Positions 54,908 through 64,000 of a stretch of 64,000 bases of DNA are shown one piece after another; position 1 is the first letter of the stretch; every line of letters starts with the position of its first letter. Below the pieces are notes generated by a model, which saw only the letters and a program-made list of their open reading frames with translations, was not told the DNA's origin and searched no databases. A program made the translations under genes and the position numbers. Origin of the DNA: Stenotrophomonas indicatrix. GTDB taxonomy: Bacteria; Pseudomonadota; Gammaproteobacteria; Xanthomonadales; Xanthomonadaceae. The DNA lies in contig CP168152.1 in the NCBI GenBank assembly GCA_041545745.1, forward strand, positions 3,222,001 to 3,286,000, given 5' to 3'.

Positions 54908-55009
54908 GGCGGGGTGGGTCCGGTTGCGGGGGCGTAAGCGCCATGGATGGCGCGACCGAGCTTACAGGGACGTACTTGCAGCGTCCCCCGCAACCGGACC
55001 CACCCCGCC
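54908..55009. repeat. 102-bp palindromic element B
   Basis: Outer arms 54908-54934 and 54982-55009 pair almost perfectly with one bulge (core GGGTCCGGTTGCGGGGG). The centre contains CGCCATGGATGGCG. It is in inverse orientation to element A. The arm sequences differ between A and B, yet each pairs within its own copy. Confidence 0.75.
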
Positions 55010-55025
55010 ATCCCACGGATAGCCC

Positions 55026-55061
<36 letters not shown>

Positions 55062-55066
55062 CAGGT

Positions 55067-55089
55067 TGCCGGCCAGCGGCCGGCACTAC
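55067..55089 (-). repeat. SMAG-type palindrome before tilS
   Basis: TGCCGGCC/GGCCGGCA with a GTAG head on the minus strand, same type as 38466-38489. Confidence 0.83.
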
Positions 55090-55123
55090 CGCAGGTGCAG
55101 GGCGCAGCCCTGCCGACCCACCC

Positions 55124-55129
55124 TATACT
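55124..55129 (+). promoter_or_regulatory. Candidate -10 box of tilS
   Basis: TATACT, whose expected transcription start (about seven bases further) falls on or next to the GTG at 55137. No Shine-Dalgarno sequence fits between them, so the tilS mRNA may be leaderless. Confidence 0.5.
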
Positions 55130-55136
55130 TGCCGCC

Positions 55137-56423
55137 GTGACCGCCTTCCCCGCCCTCGTTCCGCTGGATGCACCGCTGCTGGCCGGTTACAGCGGCGGCC
55201 TGGATTCGACCGTGCTGCTGCACTGGCTGTGGCAATCGGCGCAGGCCGCCGGCACGCCGCTGCGTGCCATGCATGTCCACCACGGCCTGCAACCGGCTGC
55301 CGATGATTGGGTGCGCCACTGCCAGCAGCAATGTGCTGCGCTGGGCATCGAGCTGGCTGTGCACCGCGTGCAGGTCACGCGTGAGGGCGGGCATGGGATC
55401 GAAGGTGCCGCCCGGCTGGCACGCCGCGCGGCATTCGCCGCCGAGTTGCAGACTGCGGAAACGCTGGCGCTGGCCCAGCACCAGGATGACCAGGCCGAGA
55501 CCTTCCTGCTGCGCGCGTTGCGCGGCTCGGGCATCGATGGGTTGGCGGCGATGACCGCTGACAGCCCGCTCGACGGCCATCGGCTGTGGCGGCCATTGCT
55601 CGATGTACCTCGCAGCACCCTGCTGGCCTATGCCACCACACACGGCCTGCAGTGGATCGAAGACCCCAGCAATGGCGACGACCACGCCGACCGCAATTTC
55701 CTGCGCCTGCGGGTACTGCCACTGCTGCGCCAGCGCTGGCCGCATGCCACCGCCGCATTGGCCGGCAGCGCCGCGCATTGCGCGCAGACCCGTGCATTGC
55801 TCGATGAAGAAGACGCCGAACTGCTCACTCACCTGGAAGTGGCGCCCCGGGTGCTGTCGCTGGAGCTGCTGCGCCAGGTTGCGCCGGAGCGTGCTGCGCG
55901 CGTGCTGCGTGCGTGGGTGCGCCGTCATGACGCAGCACCGTTGCCGGCACACGTACTGCAGCAAGTGCAGAACGAATTGATGGCGGCAGGCGCCGATCGG
56001 CAATCGCAGGTGCGTTGGCAACAGCACGCCATCCGCCAGTGGCGCCAGCACGCCTACCTGCTGCCGGCAGAACTGCCGTCACTGCCGGAGGATTGGCAGG
56101 CGGCGTGGGATGGCCGCGCGCCGCTGCAGCTGCCCGACGGTGGCCAGCTGCGCCTGCTCGGCACGGACGGCTTCGAACAACCGCTGCAACTGCGCGCCCG
56201 CCAAGGGGGCGAACGCATCGTACTGCCCGGCCGTACGCATTCATCCGCGCTGAAGGACTGCCTGCAGCGCGAGCACCTGGCGCCCTGGCGACGCACGCAG
56301 CTGCCCCTGCTGTTTGACCGGGGGCAGCTGCTGGCAGCCGCCGATGTGGTCATTGCCGCGCCGATGCAGGCTTGGCTGCAGGCGCGCAATGCGCAGTTGC
56401 AGTGGTGTCCGGGCGGCTGGTGA
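55137..56423 (+). CDS. tilS: tRNA(Ile)-lysidine synthetase
   Basis: TilS adds lysine to C34 of the minor isoleucine tRNA so that it reads AUA; it is usually essential. The PP-loop ATP-binding motif SGGLDS is at residues 19-24. HVHHGLQPAADDW and HQDDQAETFLLRALRGSGIDGL are N-terminal domain hallmarks, and the C-terminal domain contains RARQGGERIVLPGRTHS. The protein is 428 residues, close to E. coli. The GTG start is chosen over an in-frame GTG at 55095 because it lies just after a -10 box and before the conserved N-terminus. Confidence 0.94.
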   Translation: MTAFPALVPLDAPLLAGYSGGLDSTVLLHWLWQSAQAAGTPLRAMHVHHGLQPAADDWVRHCQQQCAALGIELAVHRVQVTREGGHGIEGAARLARRAAFAAELQTAETLALAQHQDDQAETFLLRALRGSGIDGLAAMTADSPLDGHRLWRPLLDVPRSTLLAYATTHGLQWIEDPSNGDDHADRNFLRLRVLPLLRQRWPHATAALAGSAAHCAQTRALLDEEDAELLTHLEVAPRVLSLELLRQVAPERAARVLRAWVRRHDAAPLPAHVLQQVQNELMAAGADRQSQVRWQQHAIRQWRQHAYLLPAELPSLPEDWQAAWDGRAPLQLPDGGQLRLLGTDGFEQPLQLRARQGGERIVLPGRTHSSALKDCLQREHLAPWRRTQLPLLFDRGQLLAAADVVIAAPMQAWLQARNAQLQWCPGGW

Positions 56424-56459
56424 ATTGACCCTCGCGCGCGCGCCGTCCACACTTGTCGC

Positions 56460-56720
56460 ATGGCCAAGAAGTCCCCCGAAAACGCCTCCCCGGTCGCCCA
56501 GTTCGAGCAGTCGCTCGAATCGCTGGAACAACTGGTGGAGCAGATGGAAACCGGCGAGCTGAGCCTGGAAGCCTCGCTCAGTGCTTACGAACGTGGCGTG
56601 GGCCTGTACCGCCAGTGCCAGCAGGCGCTGGAGCAGGCCGAACTGCGCGTGCGCCTGCTCAGCGATCCGGCCCAGCCCGAAACCGCCGAACCCTTCGATC
56701 CGCCCAGCCATGACGGCTGA
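56460..56720 (+). CDS. xseB: Exodeoxyribonuclease VII small subunit
   Basis: An 86-residue protein consisting mostly of the helical hairpin typical of Xse[21 protein letters not shown], then [20 protein letters not shown]. It binds several-to-one to XseA, which is not in this window. No ribosome site is evident before ATG 56460. The gene overlaps ispA by 11 bases, an arrangement seen widely (xseB-ispA). Confidence 0.95.
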   Translation: MAKKSPENASPVAQFEQSLESLEQLVEQMETGELSLEASLSAYERGVGLYRQCQQALEQAELRVRLLSDPAQPETAEPFDPPSHDG

Positions 56721-57588
56721 GGCGTTGTTCGCGCGCTGGCGCGACCGTATCGAAAGCCAGCTCGACGCCGCCCTGCCCTCACCGGCCGATGCCCCGCAAC
56801 GCCTGCACCAGGCGATGCGCTATTCCGTACTCGGTGGCGGCAAGCGCATGCGCCCCTTGCTGGTCTATGCCGCTGGCCAGGTGTTCGGTGCCCCGCTGGA
56901 CAGGCTTGATGCCGCCGCGATGGCGGTGGAGCTGATCCACGCCTACTCGCTGGTGCATGACGACCTGCCGGCCATGGATGACGACGCCCTGCGCCGTGGC
57001 AAGCCCACCACCCACATCGCCTTCGACGAAGCCACCGCGATCCTCGCCGGTGACGCCCTGCAGACCCGTGCGTTCGGCCTGCTGGCCGATGCGCCGCTGC
57101 CGGCGGCATTGCGCGTGGCATGCCTGCAGACCCTGGCTCATGCCTCCGGCGCGGCCGGCATGTGCGGCGGCCAGGCGCTGGATATCGCTGCCACCGGCCA
57201 GCAGCAGTCGCTGGCAGCGCTCACCCGCATGCATGCGCTGAAGACCGGTGCGCTGATCCGCGCTGCCGTGCGCATGGGCGCGTTGTGCGGTGATGCGCCT
57301 GAACCGGTGCTGGCCCAGCTAGACGGTTTCGCCGATGCGCTCGGCCTGGCCTTCCAGGTCCGCGATGACATCCTCGATGTCGAAGCCAGTTCCGAGCAGC
57401 TGGGCAAGACGGCCGGCAAGGACCAGGCCCAGGACAAGAGCACCTTCCCTGCCCTGCTCGGCATGGACGGTGCCAAGGCGCAGCTGCGCGAACTGTCCGC
57501 GCACATGCAGCAGGCGCTGGCGGGCTATCACGAAGAAGCCGATGCGCTGCGCGCGCTGGCCACGCTGGCGGTGGAACGCGACCACTGA
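56710..57588 (+). CDS. ispA: Farnesyl diphosphate synthase (IspA-type polyprenyl synthetase)
   Basis: A 292-residue trans-prenyltransferase making farnesyl diphosphate from IPP and DMAPP/GPP. The first Asp-rich motif is DDLPAMD (84-90) with RRGKPT after it. The second is DDILD in [11 protein letters not shown], and GGKRMRP (43-49) binds diphosphate. Its ATG lies inside the end of xseB, so translation is coupled. A dxs gene, often next in this operon, is not present here; a terminator follows. Confidence 0.94.
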   Translation: MTAEALFARWRDRIESQLDAALPSPADAPQRLHQAMRYSVLGGGKRMRPLLVYAAGQVFGAPLDRLDAAAMAVELIHAYSLVHDDLPAMDDDALRRGKPTTHIAFDEATAILAGDALQTRAFGLLADAPLPAALRVACLQTLAHASGAAGMCGGQALDIAATGQQQSLAALTRMHALKTGALIRAAVRMGALCGDAPEPVLAQLDGFADALGLAFQVRDDILDVEASSEQLGKTAGKDQAQDKSTFPALLGMDGAKAQLRELSAHMQQALAGYHEEADALRALATLAVERDH

Positions 57589-57619
57589 TCGCAGCAATGG
57601 AGCTGCCGCGCTGCGCGCT

Positions 57620-57642
57620 CGCCGGGCATGGCCCGGCGCTAC
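57620..57642 (-). repeat. SMAG-type palindrome after ispA
   Basis: CGCCGGGC/GCCCGGCG palindrome with a GTAG head on the minus strand. Confidence 0.82.
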
Positions 57643-57659
57643 CATGCGCGCTCCATACG

Positions 57660-57691
57660 GAAACGCCCGGCATTGCCGGGCGTTTCTTTTT
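57660..57691. terminator. Bidirectional terminator between ispA and the DUF4870 gene
   Basis: A 12-bp stem GAAACGCCCGGC/GCCGGGCGTTTC with a three-base loop and T-run on the plus strand. It can serve ispA and, from the other side, the convergent DUF4870 gene. Confidence 0.9.
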
Positions 57692-57711
57692 GCGTCGTTG
57701 ATCGTTGCCGC

Positions 57712-58074
57712 TTACTTGATCAGGCGCAGCGCGAACGGGTAACGGTAGGTCTCGCCGTTGTTCGCCTTCACCGCAGCGATGATGCTGAAGACCAGGCTGA
57801 GCAGGCCGACGATCGGCGCCAGGAACGCACCGATGACCACGAAGGTCAGGATGATGCAGGCGAACATCGCGATGGCGACGGTGATCTGGAAGTTCAGCGC
57901 TTCCTTCGACTGGTCGGTGACGAAGGCCTTGCTGGCGTCATCCTTGTTGATCAGCCAGATGACCAGGGCGCCGATGAAACCGGTGAAGATGCCCAGCAGA
58001 TGCGCCGCCAGGGCCATGGTGCGCTGGTCGGCCGGTACGCTGGTCGCCGCCGGGACGTTCTCGAATTCGCTCAC
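57712..58074 (-). CDS. DUF4870 small membrane protein
   Basis: A 120-residue protein starting VSEFENVPAATSVPADQRTM, with three hydrophobic segments (about 21-43, 61-80 and 84-105) and the typical DUF4870 order: LAAHLLGIFTGFIGALVIWL, a DQSKEALNFQ loop, then the double helix ending ANNGETYRYPFALRLIK. The GTG start at 58074 is set by AAGGAG nearby. Function is unknown; the fold is Tic20-like. Confidence 0.9.
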   Translation of the reverse strand: MSEFENVPAATSVPADQRTMALAAHLLGIFTGFIGALVIWLINKDDASKAFVTDQSKEALNFQITVAIAMFACIILTFVVIGAFLAPIVGLLSLVFSIIAAVKANNGETYRYPFALRLIK

Positions 58075-58161
58075 GACAAAACTCCTTTTTATTGGGTGGT
58101 CTTGACCGACCGGCGGCAAGCCGGTCGCGTCAGGCGGGCCTAGCTTACGCCATCAATGGCA

Positions 58162-59529
58162 TCAATCATTGCCGGCGATCGTCATCCGTCCCACCAGGAT
58201 CGAGCCGGTGCGGATGTGCGAGCGCGGATCGACGTCGCTGCCGACCGCCTCGATGGCCATGAACATGTCCCGCAGGTTGCCGGCGATGGTGATGCCGTCC
58301 ACCGGATACTGGACCTGGCCGTTCTCCACGCGGAAGCCGCCAGCGCCGCGCGAGTAGTCGCCGGTCACCCCGTTCACCCCCTGCCCCATCAGCTCGGTCA
58401 CCAGCAGGCCGTTGCCCATCTGCGCTGCGATGTCCTGCAGCGAACCGGCATTGGCCGCCAGCTGCAGATTGTGCACGCCGCCGGCATTGGCGGTGGTCTG
58501 CAGGCCCAGCTTGCGCGCCGAATAGCTGCCCAGCACGTAACGCTGCAGCACGCCGTCGCGGACCAGTGCCGATGCGCGCGTGGCCACGCCGTCGCCGTCG
58601 AAGGCGGCCGAGCGCAGGCCGCGTCGCAGGTGCGGCAGCTCCTCGATCTGCATCCAGTCGGGGAACAGCTGCTGGTCGACACTGTCCAGCAGGAAGCTGG
58701 CCTGGCGATAGAGTGCACCGCCGGACACCGCCGACAGCAGATGGCCCACCAGGCTGCGCGCTACTTCCGGCGCGTACAGCACCGGCATGCTGCCGGTCGG
58801 CAACGAGCGCGGCTGCAGGCGGGCGACCGTGCGCTCGGCGGCGCGGCGACCGACGCTGGCCGGATCTTCCAGGTCCTCGCGGGCCAGTGCGCCGGTGTAC
58901 CAGCCGTCGCGCTGCATGCCATCGCCGGTGCCGGCGATCAGCGCACAGCCGATCGAATGGTGGGTACCGCGCTCGCGACCGATGAAGCCATGCGAATTGG
59001 CATAGACCGACACGCTCTGCATGCTCGACACCGAAGCGCCATCGGAATTGCGGATCTGCGCATCGGCTTCACGGCCCGCTGCCTCGCAGGCCAGTGCCAG
59101 GTCCACCGCCTCATCGGCCTGCAGCTCCCAGGGGTGCCAGCCGTCCAGTTCGGGGAAGTCGCGGGCCATCAATCCGGCCTCGGCCAGGCCGGCGGCCGGG
59201 TCGTCCTCGGTATGGCGGGCGATCGCGCAGGCCTGCTCGACGGTGGCCAGCAGGCTGGCCTCGTGCAGGTCGGCGGTACTGGCACTGCCCTTGCGCTGGC
59301 CGAAGTAGACGGTCACGGCAATGCCGCGGTCACGGGTGGACTGCACAGTCTCCACCTCGCCGAGACGGACATTGACCTCCAGCCCGCGGTCTTCGCTGCA
59401 GCTGACCTCGGCCTGGCTGGCGCCCAGCGCGCGGGCACGCTGCAGCAGCTGCTGGGAGATGTCGGCCAGCCGTTCCAGCCGGGCCGGGCTGTCGTCGCCG
59501 ACGGCGACTTCAGGGGCGATCACGTTCAA
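58162..59529 (-). CDS. pmbA: Metalloprotease-associated protein PmbA (TldE)
   Basis: A 455-residue partner of TldD; together they process peptides such as microcin B17 and the antitoxin CcdA. It has the N-terminal QAEVSCSEDRGLEVNVR block, the VYANSHGFIGRERGTHHS core and the C-terminal GVNGVTGDYSRGAGGFRVE signature. It lacks the HExxxH zinc motif, as expected for TldE. The start is TTG 59529 with AGGA seven bases upstream; GTG 59523 is the alternative. It is divergent from yjgA, with tldD just beyond. Confidence 0.92.
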   Translation of the reverse strand: MNVIAPEVAVGDDSPARLERLADISQQLLQRARALGASQAEVSCSEDRGLEVNVRLGEVETVQSTRDRGIAVTVYFGQRKGSASTADLHEASLLATVEQACAIARHTEDDPAAGLAEAGLMARDFPELDGWHPWELQADEAVDLALACEAAGREADAQIRNSDGASVSSMQSVSVYANSHGFIGRERGTHHSIGCALIAGTGDGMQRDGWYTGALAREDLEDPASVGRRAAERTVARLQPRSLPTGSMPVLYAPEVARSLVGHLLSAVSGGALYRQASFLLDSVDQQLFPDWMQIEELPHLRRGLRSAAFDGDGVATRASALVRDGVLQRYVLGSYSARKLGLQTTANAGGVHNLQLAANAGSLQDIAAQMGNGLLVTELMGQGVNGVTGDYSRGAGGFRVENGQVQYPVDGITIAGNLRDMFMAIEAVGSDVDPRSHIRTGSILVGRMTIAGND

Positions 59530-59551
59530 TGCTTTATCCTGTGCGGGTTGG

Positions 59552-59580
59552 GCCCGGCATCACGCCGGGCGACTTTTTTT
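59552..59580 (+). terminator. Terminator-like hairpin in the yjgA leader
   Basis: GCCCGGC, loop ATCAC, GCCGGGC, then a run of seven Ts, ending 17 bases before the yjgA start. On the plus strand nothing transcribed is expected upstream except the yjgA leader itself (possible -10 TATCCT at 59535). It could be an attenuator. Confidence 0.6.
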
Positions 59581-59597
59581 GAAATCAGGTATGGACG

Positions 59598-60188
59598 ATG
59601 CGCGGACGCGACGAAGAAACCGGTGAATTCCACGACAAGAGCCGCAGCCAGAACCGGCGCGATGCGCTCGACGTCCTGGCCCTGGGCGAGAAGCTGGTGT
59701 CGCTGACCCCGGCCCAGCTGGCGCGCCTGCCGATCCCGGAGGACCTGCTGCCGCACATCGCCGAGTGCAAGCGGATCACCGCCCATATCGCGCACAAGCG
59801 GCAGCTGGCGTTCCTGGCCAAGCACATGCGCCGCGAGGACGATGCCGCGCTGGACGCGATCCGCGATGCGCTGGACGCCAACAGCGAGACCGGCCGGCGC
59901 GAAGTGGCGATGATGCACCGTGCCGAAGACTGGCGCGAACGTCTGATGAACGAGGGCGACACTGCGCTGGCCGCACTGCTCAACGATTACCCGCAGGCCG
60001 ACCGCCAGCAGCTGCGTACGCTGGTGCGCAACGCCCAGGCCGAAAAGGCCAAGAACAAGCCGCCGCGTGCCTACCGCGAAATCTTCCAGGTGCTGCGCGC
60101 GCTGATGCTGCCGGCCGCGCTGGGCCTGAAGGCATCCGGAGAGGATGTCGAGGCCGACGAACCGGTCGACGACGCCGACGAGGACTGA
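59598..60188 (+). CDS. yjgA: Ribosome-associated protein YjgA/DarP (DUF615)
   Basis: A 196-residue, highly charged helical protein that associates with pre-50S ribosomes. It has the family start [20 protein letters not shown], a central [18 protein letters not shown] and the [16 protein letters not shown] motif. It ends with an acidic tail ([15 protein letters not shown]). AGGT lies seven bases before ATG 59598. It sits between pmbA and tldD on the opposite strand. Confidence 0.93.
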   Translation: MRGRDEETGEFHDKSRSQNRRDALDVLALGEKLVSLTPAQLARLPIPEDLLPHIAECKRITAHIAHKRQLAFLAKHMRREDDAALDAIRDALDANSETGRREVAMMHRAEDWRERLMNEGDTALAALLNDYPQADRQQLRTLVRNAQAEKAKNKPPRAYREIFQVLRALMLPAALGLKASGEDVEADEPVDDADED

Positions 60189-60229
60189 GTCCCCGTCGGG
60201 CATGGCGGTGGCTGTGGCCATCGCCGTGC

Positions 60230-61675
60230 TCAGGCCTGGGTACCGCCGACGGTGATGCCCTCGATCAGCAGCGACGGCTGGCCGACACCGACCGGCACAC
60301 TCTGTCCGTCCTTGCCACAGATGCCCACACCCTCGTCCAGGGCCAGGTCGTTGCCGACCATGCGCACCTTCTGCATGGTTTCCGGGCCGTTGCCGATCAG
60401 GGTCGCGCCCTTCACCGGAGCGGTGATCCGGCCATCCTCGATCAGGTAGGCCTCGGTGGCCGAGAACACGTACTTGCCGCTGGTGATGTCGACCTGGCCG
60501 CCGCCGAAATTGACCGCGTACAGGCCCTTCTTCACCGAACGGATCATCTCCTGCGGATCGTGCTGGCCGGCGCGCATGTAGGTGTTGGTCATGCGCGGCA
60601 TGGTCATGTGCGCGAACGATTCGCGTCGACCATTGCCGGTCGGCGCCACGCCCATCAGCCGCGCGTTGAGGCTGTCCTGCATGTAGCCGACCAGGATGCC
60701 GTCCTCGATCAGCGTGGTGCACTGGGTCGGATGGCCTTCGTCATCGATGTTGAGTGAACCACGGCGCCCATCCAGAGTGCCGTCGTCGACGATGGTCACG
60801 CCCGGGGCGGCCACGCGTTCGCCGATCCTGCCGGCGTAGACACTGGTGCCCTTGCGGTTGAAGTCACCTTCCAGGCCATGGCCGACCGCCTCGTGCAGCA
60901 GCACGCCCGGCCAGCCCGGGCCCAGCACCACCGGCATCACACCGGCCGGCGCCGGCACCGCTTCCAGGTTCACCAATGCCTGCCGCAGCGCCTCGCGCGC
61001 GAAGGCTTCCGGGCGGCCATCGGCGAACAGCGCTTCATAGCCATAACGACCGCCACCACCGGAATAACCCGACTCACGACGGCCGTTCTGCTCGACGATC
61101 ACCTGCACGTTCAAGCGCACCAGCGGGCGCACGTCGGCGCCCAGCACCCCGTCGGTGCGGGCAACCAGCACGGTATCGACGCCACCGGACAGGCTGACCA
61201 TCACCTGCTTCACGCGCGGGTCGGCCGCGCGCAGGTAGCCGTCCAGGCGCTTGAGCACCTCGACCTTGGCTTCGTTGCCCATGCCGTCGATCGGGTCCAC
61301 CGCCGGATACAGCACGCGCGCATCGCCGCGCAGCAGTGAGCGTCCGGTCTGCGCGCCACCTTCGCGCGAGATCGCACGTGCCGATTGCGCCGCCGCCAGC
61401 AGTGCACCGGCGTGGATGTCATCGGAATAGGCAAAGCCGGTCTTCTCGCCGGCAATCGCGCGCACGCCCACGCCCTGCTCGATGGAATGGGCGCCGTCCT
61501 TGACGATGCCGTCTTCCACGCTCCAGCTTTCACGCCGTGCGTGCTGGAAGTACAGGTCGCCGAAGTCCACACCGGGGCCGAGCAGTTGGCCGAAGGCGCG
61601 CTCCAGGCCAGCGGTATCCAGGCCACCAGGGCGCAACAGGCGATCTTGGGCAAGCGTCAGGGCGTTGTCAGTCAT
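60230..61675 (-). CDS. tldD: Metalloprotease TldD
   Basis: A 481-residue zinc metallopeptidase, catalytic half of the TldD/TldE complex. The zinc motif is [13 protein letters not shown] with His261 and His266. Cys in VGICGKDGQ near the C-terminus is the third ligand in this family. [10 protein letters not shown] and [12 protein letters not shown] are further signatures. It lies 62 bp after yhdP on the same strand. Confidence 0.95.
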   Translation of the reverse strand: MTDNALTLAQDRLLRPGGLDTAGLERAFGQLLGPGVDFGDLYFQHARRESWSVEDGIVKDGAHSIEQGVGVRAIAGEKTGFAYSDDIHAGALLAAAQSARAISREGGAQTGRSLLRGDARVLYPAVDPIDGMGNEAKVEVLKRLDGYLRAADPRVKQVMVSLSGGVDTVLVARTDGVLGADVRPLVRLNVQVIVEQNGRRESGYSGGGGRYGYEALFADGRPEAFAREALRQALVNLEAVPAPAGVMPVVLGPGWPGVLLHEAVGHGLEGDFNRKGTSVYAGRIGERVAAPGVTIVDDGTLDGRRGSLNIDDEGHPTQCTTLIEDGILVGYMQDSLNARLMGVAPTGNGRRESFAHMTMPRMTNTYMRAGQHDPQEMIRSVKKGLYAVNFGGGQVDITSGKYVFSATEAYLIEDGRITAPVKGATLIGNGPETMQKVRMVGNDLALDEGVGICGKDGQSVPVGVGQPSLLIEGITVGGTQA

Positions 61676-61737
61676 GGTCTCGATCTGGGGGTGTGAAGGC
61701 GGCCAGGCAAGTCCGCCGGGAGAAACGGGGACCGCGC

Positions 61738-64000
61738 TCAGCGCGGCGGCGGCGGTTCGGTGACGGTTGGCGGCACGGCCGGCAACGGCGGCAGGCGCGG
61801 CGGCGGTGCGGGTGCGGGTGCACGTTCGCGGCTGCGCTCGATCACCTCCACCTTGGGCTCCTTCCAGGGGCCGGTCACCTTGTAGGTGCGGGCACCGATC
61901 TCACCCAGTGGCTTGGACAATACCGCATTGGTGGCTGCGCCCAGCGCCGCGCCTACCGGGCCGCCGGCCACCGCGCCGACCACGGTCAGCAGGTTGCCCG
62001 CGCGCGGGTTGACGTCGATGGTCTGGTCGAACTGCTGCTTGCGCAGGTCGGCCTCGCCACGGATGGTGATGTTCGCTGCCGGCCCTTCGATCAGCACCTT
62101 GTCGGTACGGGCCATGCCCTCACCGAACAGCACACTGCCCTCGACCTGGTTGAACGCGAAACCCTTGGAGAAGAAGTCGCGGAAGTCGAACATCAGCCGC
62201 CGCGGCAGCTGGGTGACGCTGAGCAGGCCCAGCACGCGGCCGGCACCCGGTTCCAGCTCCAGCAGCTGGCCATTGCGGGCATTCACATCAAGCTGGCCCT
62301 GCAGGTTGCCCAGCTGGAAGTCCGACGGACCACCGGGCCACGACGCCTGCAGCTGGGCGTGACCGGAGCCGCCACGCAACTGGCCACCGTAATCGAGGTT
62401 CTGCAGCAACCCGCCCAGGTCTTCACTGCGCACCTGCGCATCAAGCGCGGTTCGCGAACCGCCACCCTTGCCAAGCCAACGGCCACGGATGTCGATCTCC
62501 TGGCTGGGGGCACGGAAGCGCAGTTCTTCTACGCTCAGGCCATTGGCAACCGGCCGCGTGCGCAGCACCGCCTGGCCCAGCACGACCTTGCCGAACTTCA
62601 GGTCGGCGATGTCCAGTGCGAACGGCGGCAGATTGGCCGGGTCCATGTCGTCGGCACCGGCCTGCACCCGTGCCGGTGCCGCCGTGGCGCCGGGAAGGGT
62701 CGGCAATGATTGCCAGTACACCCGCTCGAGCTGGCCGCTGATGGTGCCGCCCTCGGCGTTGGGTACGTTCAATTTGCCGGCCAGCGAGGGGCCATCCAGG
62801 CGCACGTCCAGCGCCTGCGGGCCAGGGTGCAGCTGCAGGCGGGTCTGCTCGAACACACCGCCGATCAGCATCAGCTGGCCGACCTGCACGTCGACCGCGC
62901 GCAGCGGCATCGGGTCGCCATCGCCACCAGCGCCACGGGCCAGGCCGATCCATTCCAGCGCGTCCAGGGTCGGGCTGCGGCCATTGATGGTCAACCCGCT
63001 GGGCGGTGGCTCGCGGTCGACACGGTCGCTGCCCAGGGTGACCTGCACGCCGGTCTGGTTGTTGTGGCTGCGCGCGGCCAGTGCCAGACGCTGGCCGAAC
63101 GCCACATCGATGCGGCCGGCGCCCATCGGCAACTGCGCGGCCACGGTGGTCGGCAGCGGCTCGCTGGCCGGCTTTTCCAGCGGTGCCGGCAGGTCCAGGC
63201 GGGTGCCCACCAGGTCCGAGCGCAGACGCAGCTCACTCGGCGGCGCCGGCGCACCCGGTGCCACCTTCGGCAGGTTCACCGCGATGGTCCACGGCGAGGT
63301 GCCATTGATGTAGGGCTTCAGCCACGCCATTTCCGGTGCGCGGTCGATCAGCACGCCCGCGTCGAGCGTGGCTGCCAGTTCCGATTCAAAGGCCAGCCTG
63401 GGGTCACGCACGAAACCACCGGCGCGCAAGCTCAGCCGGCCGTCCTGGCCGAGGTGGCGCACCGCCAGTTCCTCGGCGGCAAAGCCATCATTGCGGTAGC
63501 GGGCCTGCCCGCGCATGTTGTCGAACTCCAGCTGGAAGCGCTTGTCGACCAGCTTCAGCCCAGCCAGGTCCACGGTGCCCTGCAGGTGGCCACCACCCTG
63601 GTCATGATGCAGAGGCTGCAGCAGGTCGAAATGCACGTTGGCCGGGCCGCTTGCCGCGAGGTTGTCCAGGGTGTCGCCGTATCCCTTGTGCAGCGGGCTC
63701 TGCCGCAGCATTGCCAGCAGCTTGCCGGCATCGCCCTGGCTGTCGGCGCGCACATACAGCGGCTGCTGGCCGAAGTCCTGGATGCCGGCTTCGAACTTCT
63801 GTACCGCTACGCCGGCCAGATCGCCGCGGCCCTGCATGTGGAAGCCTGGGCCGATGAAGGCGACATCGGCGTCCACCTGGCTCATCAACGGCCAGTCGTG
63901 CTGGAAGCGGATGTCACCGTTGGTGATGTGGCCGGTGGCCTCGAAGCGGCCGTCATTGTTGTCGAACGGCCAGTCGTCCAGGTCACCGCTGACCAGGCCG
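61738..64000 (-). CDS. yhdP: YhdP family phospholipid-transport protein (C-terminal part)
   Basis: At least 754 codons of a very large envelope protein of the AsmA-like YhdP family, running off the right edge. Seen near the edge is [20 protein letters not shown], a family hallmark. Toward the C-terminus are [20 protein letters not shown] and [16 protein letters not shown] sequence, then [18 protein letters not shown], followed by a Pro-rich tail. YhdP-type proteins span the periplasm as bridges carrying phospholipid to the outer membrane. The N-terminal membrane anchor is outside the window. Confidence 0.92.
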   Translation of the reverse strand, partial: GLVSGDLDDWPFDNNDGRFEATGHITNGDIRFQHDWPLMSQVDADVAFIGPGFHMQGRGDLAGVAVQKFEAGIQDFGQQPLYVRADSQGDAGKLLAMLRQSPLHKGYGDTLDNLAASGPANVHFDLLQPLHHDQGGGHLQGTVDLAGLKLVDKRFQLEFDNMRGQARYRNDGFAAEELAVRHLGQDGRLSLRAGGFVRDPRLAFESELAATLDAGVLIDRAPEMAWLKPYINGTSPWTIAVNLPKVAPGAPAPPSELRLRSDLVGTRLDLPAPLEKPASEPLPTTVAAQLPMGAGRIDVAFGQRLALAARSHNNQTGVQVTLGSDRVDREPPPSGLTINGRSPTLDALEWIGLARGAGGDGDPMPLRAVDVQVGQLMLIGGVFEQTRLQLHPGPQALDVRLDGPSLAGKLNVPNAEGGTISGQLERVYWQSLPTLPGATAAPARVQAGADDMDPANLPPFALDIADLKFGKVVLGQAVLRTRPVANGLSVEELRFRAPSQEIDIRGRWLGKGGGSRTALDAQVRSEDLGGLLQNLDYGGQLRGGSGHAQLQASWPGGPSDFQLGNLQGQLDVNARNGQLLELEPGAGRVLGLLSVTQLPRRLMFDFRDFFSKGFAFNQVEGSVLFGEGMARTDKVLIEGPAANITIRGEADLRKQQFDQTIDVNPRAGNLLTVVGAVAGGPVGAALGAATNAVLSKPLGEIGARTYKVTGPWKEPKVEVIERSRERAPAPAPPPRLPPLPAVPPTVTEPPPPR

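Overview
The window looks like a chromosomal segment of a Stenotrophomonas (S. maltophilia complex). The evidence is very GC-rich coding sequence, many large Xanthomonadaceae-type TonB-dependent receptors, and numerous short GTAG-ended palindromes matching the SMAG repeats described for S. maltophilia. No tRNA, rRNA, CRISPR array, prophage or plasmid function was seen. The only mobile DNA is two near-identical 1,340-bp IS3-family elements.

Layout. 1-3.5 kb is housekeeping: rimO (cut by the window edge), dienelactone hydrolase, a HIT protein, a small membrane protein, dcd, and an Mrp/ApbC ATPase. 3.6-31.9 kb is an outer-membrane uptake island. It holds three tandem paralogous TonB-dependent receptors, an exported S9 peptidase, two more receptors, an M13 peptidase lipoprotein, a second M13 protein whose zinc site is broken, and an Oar-like receptor. 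Two inverted IS copies interrupt it. Four of the five non-Oar receptors share a conserved upstream element, GTTAAG-N4-TGTTACGTTCG, 84-96 bp before the start codon. The island reads as a peptide-scavenging locus, but no substrate can be proven from sequence.

32-43.5 kb is mixed metabolism and envelope: a saccharopine-dehydrogenase-like protein, a VOC protein overlapping a PYROXD2-like oxidoreductase, rhomboid protease, an alkyltransferase-like protein, EamA transporter, glutathione reductase, DUF418, a SlyD-type isomerase, and two tandem NlpC/P60 hydrolases. 43.7-50.8 kb is a functional-amyloid (Fap) locus: a six-gene minus-strand operon in the order fapA-B-C-D-E-F, facing a sigma-54 enhancer-binding protein. 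A candidate -24/-12 promoter and a 14-bp inverted repeat lie upstream of fapA.

50.8-64 kb holds a dicarboxylate symporter, alkaline phosphatase with a WG-repeat partner, and a repeat-rich gap with two 102-bp palindromic elements. These are followed by tilS, xseB, ispA, a DUF4870 protein, pmbA, yjgA, tldD and the start-truncated yhdP. The tldD/pmbA pair beside yjgA and yhdP is an arrangement common in Gammaproteobacteria.

Start codons were chosen by ribosome-binding site, signal peptide and overlap. Several differ from the longest open frame and are marked. All family assignments come from motif recognition by eye; no search was run.
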